A stretch of DNA of 64,000 bases from Tribonema minus (lineage: Eukaryota; Sar; Xanthophyceae; Tribonematales; Tribonemataceae): NCBI GenBank assembly GCA_017506865.1, contig JAFCMP010000547.1:1426001-1490000 (forward strand), given 5' to 3'. A program made the position numbers and the translations under genes. The notes below the pieces were generated by a model. It did no database searches. It was not told the DNA's origin and saw only the letters and a program-made list of their open reading frames with translations. Below, piece after piece: positions 10,501 to 21,498 of the stretch. Position 1 is the stretch's first letter; every line of letters begins with the position of its first letter.

Positions 10501-13052
10501 CCCAGCGCCAGCGCATCCCCCTCCCCCGGCAGGTCCAGCCGATACGCCAGCGTCAGCGCCGTTTTCGCCGACCCGTCTTCGTTATTTGTTGCGATGCGGA
10601 GCACTGCCACAGCGCCTCGCGCGCCTCTGACGCCCACCGCTATGAGGCCCGTCAGCGGGCACACTGCGAGGTAGGTAGGGTATACGGCGCGCGACGGGCC
10701 TTTGTCCTCGTCTGCCTCTGCTGCGTCGTCGCCCTCCCCCTGCTCCCCGCCCTGAAAGTGATGTGATTGGTTGAACGGAAGCAACAGTTACGAGAAATGT
10801 AACGGTTGTTTGGACGGCGACGTGAAGCTGGCCTCTGGACCAACACCAGACTCATGGGCACGCATGCTGTGTGGATATGAAGCAGTCGCTGCCAGATTGT
10901 GCTTTGTGCGTACTTCAAAGTATTACATGAGCTTGTCTGCGTCAGCGTATCCGTGTGGGGAGCGCAGTAGCGGCCAGCTGACCTCAACCATGCAGCATTA
11001 GGCAGCTGAAAATCAAACTTTGCACTGATGAGTGATCCCAGCGAACAGCGGGCGCACTCAACAAGATGCACTTCCACATGCAGGAGGGAAACGGGCCCGC
11101 GTGCCGAGGCATTGTACAGCCTGATGTTGCGGGCAACACCTATGCATGGCCTCTGAGCACGCACACAACTAGCGCGCGCTGCAGGGCACATGCCACCAAA
11201 TAACACCGCTCATTCCGATAGATACCAGAAGCGATGTGCCCATGACATCCGCGCAGCACGCCCCTTGGACAGCTCACCTTGGCCGATCCAACATCCCCGC
11301 TTTCACTGCCGCCCTGCGCATCCCCTAGCCCGTTCCCCTCTGCACCTCCTTCCGCTTCCCCTTCCGCAGCAGCGCCCCCCGTCTCCCCCTCACCCCCCTC
11401 TTCCCCCTCCCCCACCCCCAGAACCCCCGCCTGCGCCGCCGTGCCACGGCTCAGCAGCTCCTCCACGTCTGCCACGCAGCAGCGCTCGCCGCTCAGCAGC
11501 CGCCACAGCGCCACGGTGCCGTCGGCCGCGGCGGTTACGATGCGATCCGATTCGCCGGGGTCATGGCCGCCGCTGCTGCCGCTGCTGCCGCTGCTGCTGG
11601 GCGGCGCGGCGGCGACGGCCGTGATGTAGTCCGTGTGGCCGACCAGAAAGGACTGGATCAGGGGGGTGAGGGGGAAGCGCGTGACGCGCACGTGCTCCGC
11701 GCGGTCGCCCGTCACCAGGTACTGCTGGCCGCCGTGCCTGGCGAGTGGCAGCATTTTTTGTGAATACACTTTGTCAACAGCTTGGTTTTGGTAGTATGGT
11801 GAAATGGCCGCGGCGTGCGCATGTGGGGTAGGTTTGCGGTGAAGGTACAGGTGGTCGCGGGCGCGGATGGCGCAAGGCGTGGATGAGTGCCTGGACGGGG
11901 ATCGGAGCGTCAGCGCAGCAGCGGGTGCCGTTGGCGCAGCGCGCACGCGCTGTACGCTGTGGCTGGGCCTTTATGATGGTTTCGCAACAGTCAGGATGGC
12001 GAATCCTTGGGCGTTTACTGACGCCACATGACAACACTTCGATGCTGGAATACATTACCTGCGAACCAAGCCTCTGACACTGATGGGACGCTCAGAGACG
12101 ACGACGAGAGCGCTGTAGTCTGACAACGGCTCGCCTCATTTCAGACTGTTTGTGGCAGATGTGGTCCAAAAGATGCGCAACAAAACACATGCACTATAAC
12201 TGTCATCACAAGACAGTACTGCAGGCGTTGTTGGGGGATGTCACATGCCGTTCCCTATCATATCTCTGCGAGCATGCTCTGCTCCGTGTGAGGTGGAACC
12301 GCTCAACGCCCAAAGCGCGTCGCTGATCGGCCGTTAATTCAGCATGACTACTTTGCTGCCAGGTTTCTTGCTGGCTATTCTGTTTGTCACAGCATCAGGG
12401 CAGGCTCAGGTAGGTCCGTGCAGCGTCCGCTTACCACAGGCGAAGGGTGCAGTAATTCTAAAAGTGAGGTGGGGGACGATGCATGGAAAAGATGACCGTG
12501 CATCACTATCAGCATGGAGAACAATGGTTGGCTGATGACAAGCTGTCACCTCCAAACGAATCATGATCAGCCAACCCACCTGCACATGGTCATGCAGGTC
12601 ACACAGGTAGCCGTGTGCCCCAGCAGATGCTTGACCGCGCTACCAATGTCTGGCACAGGGCTCGCCCAGACGTCTCCGAACTTGTCGCTGGCCAGCAGCA
12701 CCTGCTTGCCGGCAGCATCAGCAAACAGCAGGGCGGTCGCTTTCTTGGGCACCTCCCTCTTGCCAATGACGGTCCCCGCGTCGCACCCCGCCAGCGAAAC
12801 CAGCTTTACAGCCTTGCTTTCTGCTCCCAAGGCCAGCATTGATCCGTTGTCACTGAGAGCTACCGACAGCACGTCGTCTTGATCCCCCGCAACGTGCTGC
12901 ACGACGGGAGCAGCGTCCTCAATGGTTGGCACCGCCACCACAAGCAGATTGCCTCCCGACATGGACAAGGCCACCTTGCCGGCATTAATGGCCATCACAG
13001 ACCTCAGTGACCGCATAGTATTGCTCTGCTGCTCCTGCTTTTCCGGCGCCAT
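7521..13052 (-). CDS. WDR4: WDR4/TRM82, non-catalytic WD40 subunit of tRNA (guanine-N7)-methyltransferase
   Basis: Exons: 13052-12580, 11737-11278 and 10751-10449 (secure), then 8295-8179 and 7844-7521 (likely). All are phase-compatible and total 558 aa. WD40-type segments include VLSVALSDNGSMLALGAES, LLASDKFGDVWA, HLLGHTATCVTC, YLVTGDRAEHVRVTRFPLTP, LIQSFLVGHTDYITAVAAAP and RIVTAAADGTVALWRLLSGE. The order of DKFGDVW, LLGH, GDRAEHVRV and SFLVGH is diagnostic for TRM82/WDR4. Family knowledge: it scaffolds METTL1/TRM8 for m7G46 in tRNA. An acidic Glu/Gly-rich insert (about 11470-11285 and 10750-10690) is lineage-specific. The last exon encodes QYVSAARRLARDQSRSG and an Ala/Gly/Ser tail. Its assignment rests on phase and position, not homology. 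The gene lies head-to-head with GTF2E2. Confidence 0.85.
8385..8490 (+). repeat. dispersed repeat family B, three degenerate tandem units
   Basis: A unit of the type gtcgacac-acggcatcttggtacctgt is repeated about three times here with period 30-40 bp. Related blocks occur at 30645-30730 (gacaacgcatctcggtacct, then a second unit) and about 58705-58745 (gttgtcgattcaacgcatct). No coding potential is recognised. Confidence 0.6.
10065..10448 (-). repeat. tandem copies of a WDR4 donor junction
   Basis: The true donor is at 10449 (minus strand CTG|GTACGTGC after AGERCLL). Copies of the junction, gcacgtaccagcaggcagcg on the plus strand, lie at about 10269-10310 and, with gcacgcacc, at about 10100-10140. 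Each is followed by cgccacaaacagcgcgcccc-type exon sequence. The repeats are about 170-180 bp apart and keep 60-100 bp of exon. Confidence 0.85.
12344..12409 (+). CDS. possible signal-peptide exon nested antisense in WDR4 intron 1 (doubtful)
   Basis: An ATG opens MTTLLPGFLLAILFVTASGQ plus AQ, a plausible secretory signal peptide, followed directly by a good donor (CAG|GTAGGT). I found no downstream exon and cannot exclude chance. It lies within WDR4 intron 1, on the opposite strand. Confidence 0.2.
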
Positions 13053-14123
13053 GGCTGCTCAAGCCTTCCAACAAAAATGAGGCCACACTTCAACTTCCTG
13101 TTCATGTTGAGGTTCCCCCACCTGAGAGGTGTAGACACGCCGCTACAAGGGTGGCACTTGTTTGCAAAGGAAAGCTCGGGATTGTCGCTGGTGTGACACC
13201 AGTCTTTCCGCCATGGCGGACAATAAATTTGGATTCGCCTTCATGGAGGCTTCCCACAAGGAGGAAGGTCAGGGAGTCACGCGCGCCCACTGCGTTGAGG
13301 CCAGCTGCGCGTTGCCCGCGTCCATTGCCTCAAAGGATTGCTGCTGACCGTTTTTCAATTCTCTTGCATGCTGACCGTCTGCGCGACCTAGTGGTTTTGT
13401 GCTACCAGGTCAAGGAAAACGCCGAGACGCCAAAAAATTCGTTGAGATTGGCAGCGTTGGGGTTTGGTGAAAGTAGCTATTCTTGACCGATGGCTTTCAC
13501 GAAGCATGGCCTGCATGTACCGCTTGGGTGGTCAGGGGTTGATCTCATGTCGACGCCAGAAAAAAAGCTCCGGCCCTGTATGTATATTGATGTTCGTGGG
13601 TTGCTGTCGATCACCCAAATGGGCGGCCTATACACCTGCTCGCTCACACTCACTGCTGCTCTAGAACAGGGCCATAGACTTCATATGCTGTTGCATCACA
13701 CCATGAAAGTGTCTGGACAGGCGCAGAACTCACGAATCTTTCCTCAAATCACCGACTGGATGCCACGGCACACTTCAGTGCAGGCCGTAATGACTGCCGT
13801 TGCTTTTGCGCAGTGCAATTGGCTGGAAGACCACCACGGCGTTGGCTCGGTGGCGGTCACAGCACAGCTATGCCCAACTGGGCTCTTGACCCGTTTACTG
13901 GCAGAACCGCAGCTCCCATCTTAACACGATGCCTCTGTTCTTTCGGCACAGTGAAATCGAACGACCAGCGAGGCCACAATGACTCTTGGTGGCGACTATG
14001 GCACAGCTGTCCGCCACTTCAATCCGTCCCCGTTTGCCGGCAGAACGGCAGCTCACTCACATGCTATTGGTAAACTAAACAGCTCTCACTTCTGCCTTTC
14101 ACGACGCAACAGCGCGGCCGGCG
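13053..14123. promoter_or_regulatory. shared divergent promoter region between WDR4 and GTF2E2
   Basis: The two start codons (13052 minus, 14124 plus) face away from each other across about 1.07 kb. A bidirectional promoter is inferred from geometry only; no defined core element stands out. A 144-codon plus-strand open frame at 13490-13924 lies here but matches nothing I recognise. A direct repeat of the type cagaaccgcagctc / cagaacggcagctc (13903 and 14040) with a shared upstream region occurs near the GTF2E2 start. Confidence 0.4.
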
Positions 14124-17100
14124 ATGGCGATGCCGCAGTGGCTCGGCGGCGGCCACGGCACCGGCGTCCTGGGCCGCGAGGACGGCCTGTCGGGCTCGAG
14201 CTTCCTGTTCGGGCTGGGTGGGGGGGGGGGCGGCGGGGGCGGCGTGCGCCAGAAGTCTGCCCCGGAGAAGCAGGCGGATGTGCTGGAGTACCTGAAGGAC
14301 ATGCCGGATAGGAGGCCTGTAAGTGCGGCGGATATCCTGGTGGCGACGGGCGTGGATCTGGAGGGCGCTGATGCGGAGGTGAGCGCGGCATTGGGAGCGG
14401 GTGGTTGGCTGAAGCGCAAGTGGTGTTAACAAGCAGGTTCAGGAAGGCGACAGAACTGCTTCAACACGTCGAGGTAGCTGTCGCTTTTGAATTGTTTTGT
14501 TCTCGGCCGCTGGACTAGAGCATGGACAGGGCTGATACCCACTCGCTCCCATGCACGGGATGACGTCTGACCAACATTTGAAGCAGCATTGCGGTACTTC
14601 TGGTCGTACATGAGCGGCGAGATGTACTGGCGGCGACGGGCGTGAATCTTGAGGGCGCTGATGCGGAGGTGAGCGGTTGGGGTTGGCGGTGTCGCAAGTG
14701 GGTTGATAAGCATGTTGAGGAAGCTGACAGAACTGCTTCAATACGTCGAAGTAGCTGTTGAAGGGCGCCGATGCGGAGGTGAGCGCGGAACTGCAAGTGG
14801 AGCTAATAAGCAGGTTAGGGAAGGCGACAGTACTGCTTCATGACTGTTCAGCCGACTTGCTGACGCGGAGGTGAGCGCGCGTGGCGTTAGGGGGGCTGGG
14901 GGGTGGCGGAATTGCAAGTGGGGTTGATAAGCATGTTCAGGCAGCTGACAGAACTGCTTCAATACGTTGAAGTAGCTGTTGGAGGGCGCCAACGCGGAGG
15001 CGAGCGCGTGGCGCGTCAGGGGGGCTGGGGGTTTTGCGGAACTGCGAGTGGAGTTAATAAGCATTTTCAAAAAGGCGGGAGTACTGCTTTATGACTGTTC
15101 AGCAGATCTGAACAGAGCTGCTTTGATACTTCCAAAGCCTCAGATTAAGGTCTATTTGGGATTAAACGTGTTGACAACTGTTGCGTTGAACTGTTTTGTA
15201 GTCGACCCCTAGAGTGGAGCATCGACAAAGCTGACGCCCACTCGCTCTTATTAACATAATCACGTCTGACAAACATTTGAAGAAGCTTTGCGGTACTTCT
15301 GGTGGAACTGTAGGGGCGAGAGGTGTGTTCATCATGGCAGCTACTAGCTACTGATACTGTAATGATCAAGTGCCGTGTTCAAGCTGCTCTTGCACTGCTC
15401 TCTCAAAGATTTTCTGTCGTTTTTTGGCTCCTGTCCTCAGGTGAAGGAGATGCTGAGCGCTAACCCCAAGGTGGATATCATGGAGGACGGTCGGTAAGTA
15501 CCATTTTTTGAAGTTTGTAGTTGAAGTGTGTGCATGTAAATTAAACAACGATATTTTTGTTAATATGTGCTTCCACTTTGTGCGGCCTTCACTTATCTGA
15601 AAGTCTGTACATGGAACTTCGTTAGAAGTATGTGCTGTGGCTTGGTTGCCGCTCTTGTTTACAAAGTTTTGTGTACGGAACTATGTTGTGTGCTGCCACT
15701 TGGTTGCAGCCTGTGCTACCTTACACATGTGTATGACGCAACTGTGGTATCCTGGCACCCCAGAAGGGGACGGCTACCCTGCCAAGTGTGCACAAGCTTT
15801 TTAGCTCAGTGGTAAAGCCAGGAGCACCACAAGCACCACACAACACACATGGTGCGGCATGGGGAGTGTACCTTCACCACGAGATGTACCTGCGCCACTA
15901 TATGTACATGGCAAACCCCATATCGCAGCTCTGTGCGCCACGTGTACCACGCGCCGCACTGGTGCCACGAGCCGAGTCTGACCTGTCTTCGCGAGTCGAG
16001 TCGAGGCCTGTCACTGCTGTCAGCTACTTGGGGCTACTTTCCTGTCTCAGCGCAGGAGGCATGTGCATGTGCCTGCCGCGGCGCCTGCTGCTTAGGGTTT
16101 AGGTTTAGGTTTAGGGTTAGGGTTAGTGCAGGGGGGCACTTACACTTGCCGGCGCGTGTCATTGTAGCACGACATTACTCTGATGTACATGCGCATAAGC
16201 ATCAAAACATACACATAATACCTATGCAGTGCATAGACAACAGTCCACACACAGACCATATTCAGTTCATGAACTATGGATGGTATAGGTCGGAGTTTAT
16301 CAGCATACCAACGCACAACGTCCTGTCCTGTGACGCCAGTGTTCGCCACAAGTACATGCAGTAATAACTGAAAGTTCCTTGCACTACATCATACATCTGA
16401 GGCAACTCAAGAACTGTTTAACTCATGCTGACGCTGGCCTCAGGTACATGTACCAGGCCAAGTACATTGCCAGCGGCCGCGCAGCATTGCTCAGCCTGAT
16501 TGAGCGCTGCCTCAGCGGTGTGAACCGCGCCGAGCTCGTGGACACGTACGAGGGCGCCGCGCGCGACATGGAGGACATGGTGAGTGACTGAGTAAGTGAG
16601 TGACTAAGTAGATGAGTAAATCAGAGCTGAGTATATGAGTAAATCAGAGTATGAGCTGGTGGGACACGTACGAGGGCGCTGCGCGCGACATGGAGGACGT
16701 GGTGAGTAAGTGAGTAAATGAGTGAGTCAGCGCTGAGTAACTGAGTAAATCAGAGAGCAGGTTTCGGTGCAACACAAAGGCCAGGGCGCCTCGCGTGACA
16801 TGGACGACATGTTGAGTGACGGAGTAAATGGGTATGTCAGAAGTGAGTAAATGAGTAAATCAGTGAGCAAGACTTGGTGCAACACAAAGGGCGGACAACG
16901 CGCTGTGCGAGTGAGTATGGCATCTGCGCTTGGCAAACCTGGTGCAATGCACAGGTTGCGACATGGTCAGTGATTGAGCGAATCAGAAGAAAGTTGTGTG
17001 CACATGAAGCAATTGTCTTTGAGAGCATGCATGTATGCTGCAGCGTGCCATACCCACTCTGCTAACCCTAAGTACCACGCTCCTCCGCGCAGATCCGCGG

Positions 17101-20100
17101 CGGCGAGGTGATCGCCATCAAGCACAAGGAGAGCATGCATGCATGCAGAGATTCACACTTGAATGCCCCTCAACAGTTACGTATGCATGCCGCAGCGTGC
17201 CGTACCCCCCTCCCCCCCCTCCCCGTGCGCAGATCCGCGGCGGCGAGGTGATCGCCAATCAAGCACACGATACGCACCGCCCATATCCAACCGTTCACAA
17301 CAACCCACCCACAAAAGCATGTACGCTACAGCGTGCTACGCGTAATCTACAACATGCCCCCCCTTCTCTCCCCCGCCCCCCGGCACAGATCCGCGGCGGC
17401 GAGGTGATCGCCATCAAGCACAAGGAGCACGGCACGGTGCTGCTGTACCCGCGCGGCGCGACGTTCCTCACGCGCCTCAGCGGCGCCGTGCGCATCGGCC
17501 CCGGCGAGCGCGTCGCGACGACGTCCGCGCCGCTCGCCGCCGAGCTGCGGCGCGGCGAGGCCGTGCGCATCGGCGACCGCTGGGCGCGCGTCAGCTGCGA
17601 GGTGCGTTCTTTGGGTCTGTACACCTTAGAGTACATGCCGCGTTGAGACGCAGGGCTAGGGCTAGGGTTAGTGTTAGGTTTAGCGGAGCTGCGTCGCGAC
17701 GACGTCTACGCCGCTCGCCGCCGAGCTGCGCCGCGGCGAGGCGGTGCGCATCGCCGATAGCTGGGCGCGCGTCAGCTGCGAGGTGCGTGCTGAGCGCTGC
17801 CGCCCCCGTACCAAAACCAAATAGTGACGTCAGGGTGAGAGTAAAGTTAGAAATTAGGTTCCAGTAGAGCTGCGCTGCGGCGAGGCGGTGCGCATCGCCG
17901 ACCGCTGGGCGCGCGTCAGCTGCGAGGTGCGTATGATGAATGGTGATGAGGGTGATGATGCTGGTGATGACGATCAGATGCCACGCTTTATTTGCACACG
18001 CCGTGTCAAGACACAGGGTCAGGCAAAGGGGTAGGGTCAGGGTAGGGAATACGGTTTAACGGGGGTGCGGCGCGGCGAGGCGGTGCGCATCGGCGACCGC
18101 TGAACGCGCGTCAGCTGCGAGATGCGTATCATGACGATGACGATGATGGTGATGCCACGCACATGCTGCATTTCGACACAGGGCAAGGGATGAGTCAGGA
18201 TCAGGTTAGGGCTAGGTTTAGGCCTGCGCATCGGCGATCGCTGGGCGCGATTCAGCTGTCAGGTGCGTGACAAGAGCGCTGCCGCTCTCATGCCGCATGA
18301 AGTTGCAATCGCAGATTCGCTATGGGTAGTACACACAACAAACACACCGGCGCGTGGTTGGGGATAGGATCAGAGTTAGGTCAGGGCTCAGATTTTGGTG
18401 AACCTGCGCTGCAATGCGGCTGTGCGCATCGGCGACCGCTGGGCGCGTGTCAGCTGCGCGGCGCATGGTGAGTACCCCCATTTGAGCTGCCACAGCCCGC
18501 AACAGCAGACGTTGTACACCTTGAAGGACATTAGGGTTAGGGTTAGGGTTAGGGTGAGGGTTATATGCCCCATATGCGCAGCTCTTATACCACCTCCTTC
18601 CGCAAGGGCCTCAGGTCAGCACCGCGCCACTCAACTGGTACCGTGCGCACGCCGCGGCTCTGTCAATTGTGTTGATTGCGATGATTTCGTCCAAAGTGGT
18701 GTCATTCTCATTGGTTCCTGCCCCCCCCCCCCCCCAAGAACAGCACTTCACTTGAATCCTGCTCATGAGTACAGCGGAGCAGGTCGTTCACCCCCCCCTC
18801 CCAATCCCCTCAGATCAGCACATGCTTGAAACCAACTCATGTACAGAGACACAGGCCGTTTACACCACCACTGAGAGCGCAAAGCTCACCACCGTGCCAG
18901 GAATGGACAACCAAGGGACCCAAGCAGACACAAGACTCGCGGCTAATGCATGTGTTGCTAGAAGAGTGATCATTGAGAACCCAGGAGGCAAACATGTACA
19001 GCCACGTCAGTGCTCAACAGAACCCAACCTCAACATGAGCTGAGTTGTGCGCTGTTCAACCACCATTGCCCTCATCCCCCCCCCCCCCCCCCCCCCAACC
19101 CCCCCCCCCCACCCCCACCCCACTCACCCCCCCCAGGTCAGCACGGCGCCGCTCGACAGGCAGCCCGCGCGCGCCGCCGTACCCGAGTCCGTCGCCACCG
19201 ACCGCGACCTCAGCGACCGCAACGTCTACGCGCAACCCTTCGGGCCCGAGGACCTGACGCTCCCGCTGCAGACCGCGCCGCTGCCGTACGCCGCGGCGGC
19301 GGCGGCGGGGCCCGGCGCGCCGAGCGGCGTGTACCAGGGTCCCGCCGTGCGGCACGGCTGCAGCCAGCGCGTGCGCGCGCTGTGGCACGAGACGCTGCAG
19401 CAGGTGCGTGCGGGCGCGCCGCTGCCGCCGCGCTTCTGACCCTACAACCTAGCCCTACTTTAACCCTAGGCGTCACTTTCGCATGTACCACCGGGCCTGC
19501 CGTGCGGCACGGCTGGAGCCAACGTGTGTGCGCGCTGTGGCACGAGACGCTGCAGCAGGTACGTGCGGGCGCGCCGCCGCCGCGCAGCGTCGTCGTCGCT
19601 GCGCAGTGATCGTCGCTGTGGCACGAGACGGTGCAGCAGGTGCGCCGCATGCGCCGCCACCGCGCAGCAGCATTGCCGTCGTCGCTGCTGCTGCGCAGTG
19701 ACCGTCGCTGTGAGTGTCTCTCACGTGCGTTCAGCAGGAGGCGCCGCTGCAGCATGTGCGGGGCACGTGGGTGTCCCGTGTGTAGGAGTCATCGCCGCCT
19801 TCGCCGCTGCCGCGTTCAGTGCTGTTTGCTGCTGTGCTCGGGTGTTGCAGTGGGATGCTGCAGGAGGCGCGCGTACGCCGCGGCTGCTCTCTGTACCGGT
19901 CAGTTGCCGCGCTTTCTCCAGACGCCCTGGGCATGTGCACATCGCCACTACCCTTGCACCAATCCTCAATCTCAACTGCTGTCCGCTACTGCAAATACCC
20001 CGGTTTCCGTCGTAAGTCTAACTCTCAGTGCTGCTGGTGCATTAGCCAGTGGCAGAGAATAGCTCATGGCGGCAGAGGCAGCGCTCGGCACCGAACGCAA

Positions 20101-21498
20101 GGGCGGAGCGAAGTGCGCAAACAAGATACTTGAAGTATTTTGTCATTGTTCGCAAATGCTAAACCCTTACACCAAATGTGAAATATCGATGTCCTGCCGC
20201 AGGTCCCGAAGGACGACGACGCGGCCCTCCATTAACACGCACTCAACAATAATCAACAAGATACTTCAACTTGAACTATTCATGCATTGCCTTTATGCTA
20301 ATTTCTGTTGACCATGTCCGGCCGCAGGTCCCAAAGGACGATGACGCGGCCCTCCACCAGATGCTCTTCCAGGCCGGGCTGGTCACCTCGGCGGCGACGG
20401 GGCAGCAGCGGCGGCCAAAGCGCTTCGCGCAGCTGGTGAGCTCACACTGATGCATGCACGTCATGGACGAACCTTGAATGTGGCCGAACCTTCGGGTGCT
20501 TGCAATGGTTTGTCAGTGCTGCGCCAAAAGCAGTAGAATCAGGCGGTTGCCTACCCAAGAGCTTGCGCGACAGGCGGGGCAGCAGCGGCGGCCAAAGCGC
20601 TTCGCGCAGCCTACAAGCTTTCTCAGAGCCAAAAGCCACATTCACATCATGCACGAACCTTGACCATGGCCAGAATCTCATCACGTTTGGTGCTTACATT
20701 AATGGTTCCCTAAAAGTCTTTGTCGTGCGTGAGGTGCATTCATGTCCCCCCCCCTCTCTCGCCTTCAGCCGCAGACGTTTGAGCAGCGCGAGAGCCAGCG
20801 CTTCTAGCTTGGAGCTCTCCTCTCAAACTCAAGAATTTTGAGTCTTTCGTACCATACGCGGGTGCGTTAATGACACGACACGCCCCCCCCCCCCCCTTCC
20901 CCCGCGCTTCCCCCATCCGCAGATGCCCGAGCAGCGCGAGAGGCAGCGCTTGGAGCTTTTCTCTCAAACTCAATACTTTATGAATAGTCTTTGGTACCAT
21001 ACGCGGGTGCGTCGATGACCCCCCCCCCTCCCCCCGCGCTCCCCCCATCCGCAGATGCCCGAGCAGCGGGAGACCCAGCGCTCCACGCAATCGCTTAGAG
21101 CTTTCCGCTCAAACTCAAGGGTTTAAGGTCTCTGGTACTGTGGTCTTGGTACTGTACGCGGGTGCGTCAATGACATGACCCCCCCCCCCCCCGCTTCCCC
21201 CATGTGCAGACGCCCGAGCAGCGCGAGAGCCAGCGCTCCAAGCAACCGCTTGGAGCTTTCCTCTGAAGCTCAAGACTTTACAACTAAATAGAGTCTTGGT
21301 ACCATACGCTATGACCCCCCCCCCCCGCGCTTCCCCCATCCTCAGACGCCCGAGCAGCGCGAGAGCCAGCGCTCCAAGCAGAAGCGGCGCATCGCGGTCG
21401 TCAAGAACGCCAAGCTCACCAACGACCACCTCGACGGCACCGCCATCGGCATCCTCATGGAGGAGGCGCGCCTGAACCCCGAGAAGTACGGCCTGTAG
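14124..21498 (+). CDS. GTF2E2: TFIIE beta subunit, general RNA polymerase II transcription factor
   Basis: Seven exons: 14124-14378, 15441-15493, 16444-16579, 17389-17601, 19137-19403, 20328-20435 and 21346-21498. All junctions are GT-AG and in phase, giving 394 aa. After a Gly-rich leader comes the first winged helix (VLEYLKDMPDRRPVSAADIL, VKEMLSANPKVDIMEDGRYM). The second follows, with AALLSLIERCLSGVNRAELV and GGEVIAIKHKEHGTVLLYP. Then come QRVRALWHETLQQ (compare the kLWrsv segment of metazoan TFIIE beta) and a basic C-terminus with QRRPKRFAQL, KQKRRIAVVKNAKLTNDHLD. Family knowledge: TFIIE alpha/beta binds the Pol II pre-initiation complex and recruits TFIIH; the basic tail binds DNA. The segment around RIGPGERVATTSAPLAAELR is an expansion relative to animal proteins. 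Introns are loaded with junction copies. Identity is secure. Confidence 0.93.
14630..15075 (+). repeat. tandem copies of GTF2E2 exon 1 donor junction
   Basis: The true donor is at 14378 (gctgatgcggag|gtgagcgc). Four further copies lie at about 14635-14680, 14760-14790, 14862-14885 and 14978-15010, each ending in gcggaggtgagcg or gcggaggcgagcg. They are followed by a shared intron block (aagcatgttcaggaagctga-like, then gacagaactgcttcaatacg) and spaced about 105-125 bp. Confidence 0.9.
16640..16925 (+). repeat. tandem copies of GTF2E2 exon 3 donor junction
   Basis: The true donor is at 16579. Copies of cgagggcgctgcgcgcgaca tggaggac with the donor and the gagtaagtgagtaaatgag intron block lie at about 16661-16720, 16785-16835 and, weaker, 16880-16920. 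The last copies have lost the donor consensus. Confidence 0.85.
17085..17388 (+). repeat. tandem copies of GTF2E2 exon 4 acceptor junction
   Basis: Two upstream copies of the acceptor (cgcgcag|atccgcggcggcgag) lie at about 17085-17132 and 17218-17270, before the true acceptor at 17389. The first reproduces 14 codons of the exon (IRGGEVIAIKHKE) in frame. Each is preceded by the tgcatgc-agcgtgccatacc block and a C-rich tract. Spacing is about 135 and 158 bp. Confidence 0.92.
17665..18480 (+). repeat. tandem copies of GTF2E2 exon 4 donor junction
   Basis: Five copies of gcgaggcggtgcgcatcggc-gaccgctgggcgcgcgtcagctgcgag plus donor follow the true donor (17601). Junctions are at about 17782, 17926, 18121, 18262 and 18465, so the period is about 140-205 bp. 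They decay with distance: the third has lost gt, and the fifth is gcggcgcatggtgag. The intron part of each unit includes a TTAGGG-like run. Confidence 0.93.
19480..19740 (+). repeat. tandem copies of GTF2E2 exon 5 donor junction
   Basis: gtgcggcacggctg-gccaacgtg, then ctgtggcacgagacgctgca gcaggtgcg, is repeated at about 19500-19575 after the true donor at 19403. A shorter copy, ctgtggcacgagacggtgca, is at about 19615-19645. Further decay products are seen to about 19735. Confidence 0.88.
20190..20620 (+). repeat. copies of GTF2E2 exon 6 acceptor and donor junctions
   Basis: An acceptor copy (gccgcag|gtcccgaaggacga) lies at about 20195-20232, upstream of the true acceptor at 20328. A donor-side copy (ggggcagcagcggcggccaa agcgcttcgcgcag) lies at about 20575-20612, downstream of the true donor at 20435. 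One intron junction on each side of the same exon has been copied. Confidence 0.88.
20755..21345 (+). repeat. tandem copies of GTF2E2 exon 7 acceptor junction
   Basis: Four upstream copies of poly-C, cgcttcccccatccgcag and gcccgagcagcgcgagag-type exon head lie at about 20745-20800, 20880-20955, 21020-21085 and 21175-21240, before the true acceptor at 21346. Each unit also contains a tctttggtaccatacgcggg segment. The period is about 130-165 bp. Up to 12 codons of the exon are reproduced. Confidence 0.93.

Noticed and set aside
13490..13924. 144-codon plus-strand frame between WDR4 and GTF2E2
   Set aside because: No motif or homologue recognised and it lies in the presumed promoter/5' region. 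It could be real but is unsupported.
15797..15820. tRNA A-box-like sequence tagctcagtggtaaagcc
   Set aside because: The D-arm consensus is good, but no matching acceptor stem, anticodon arm or GGTTCRA T-arm follows within tRNA distance.
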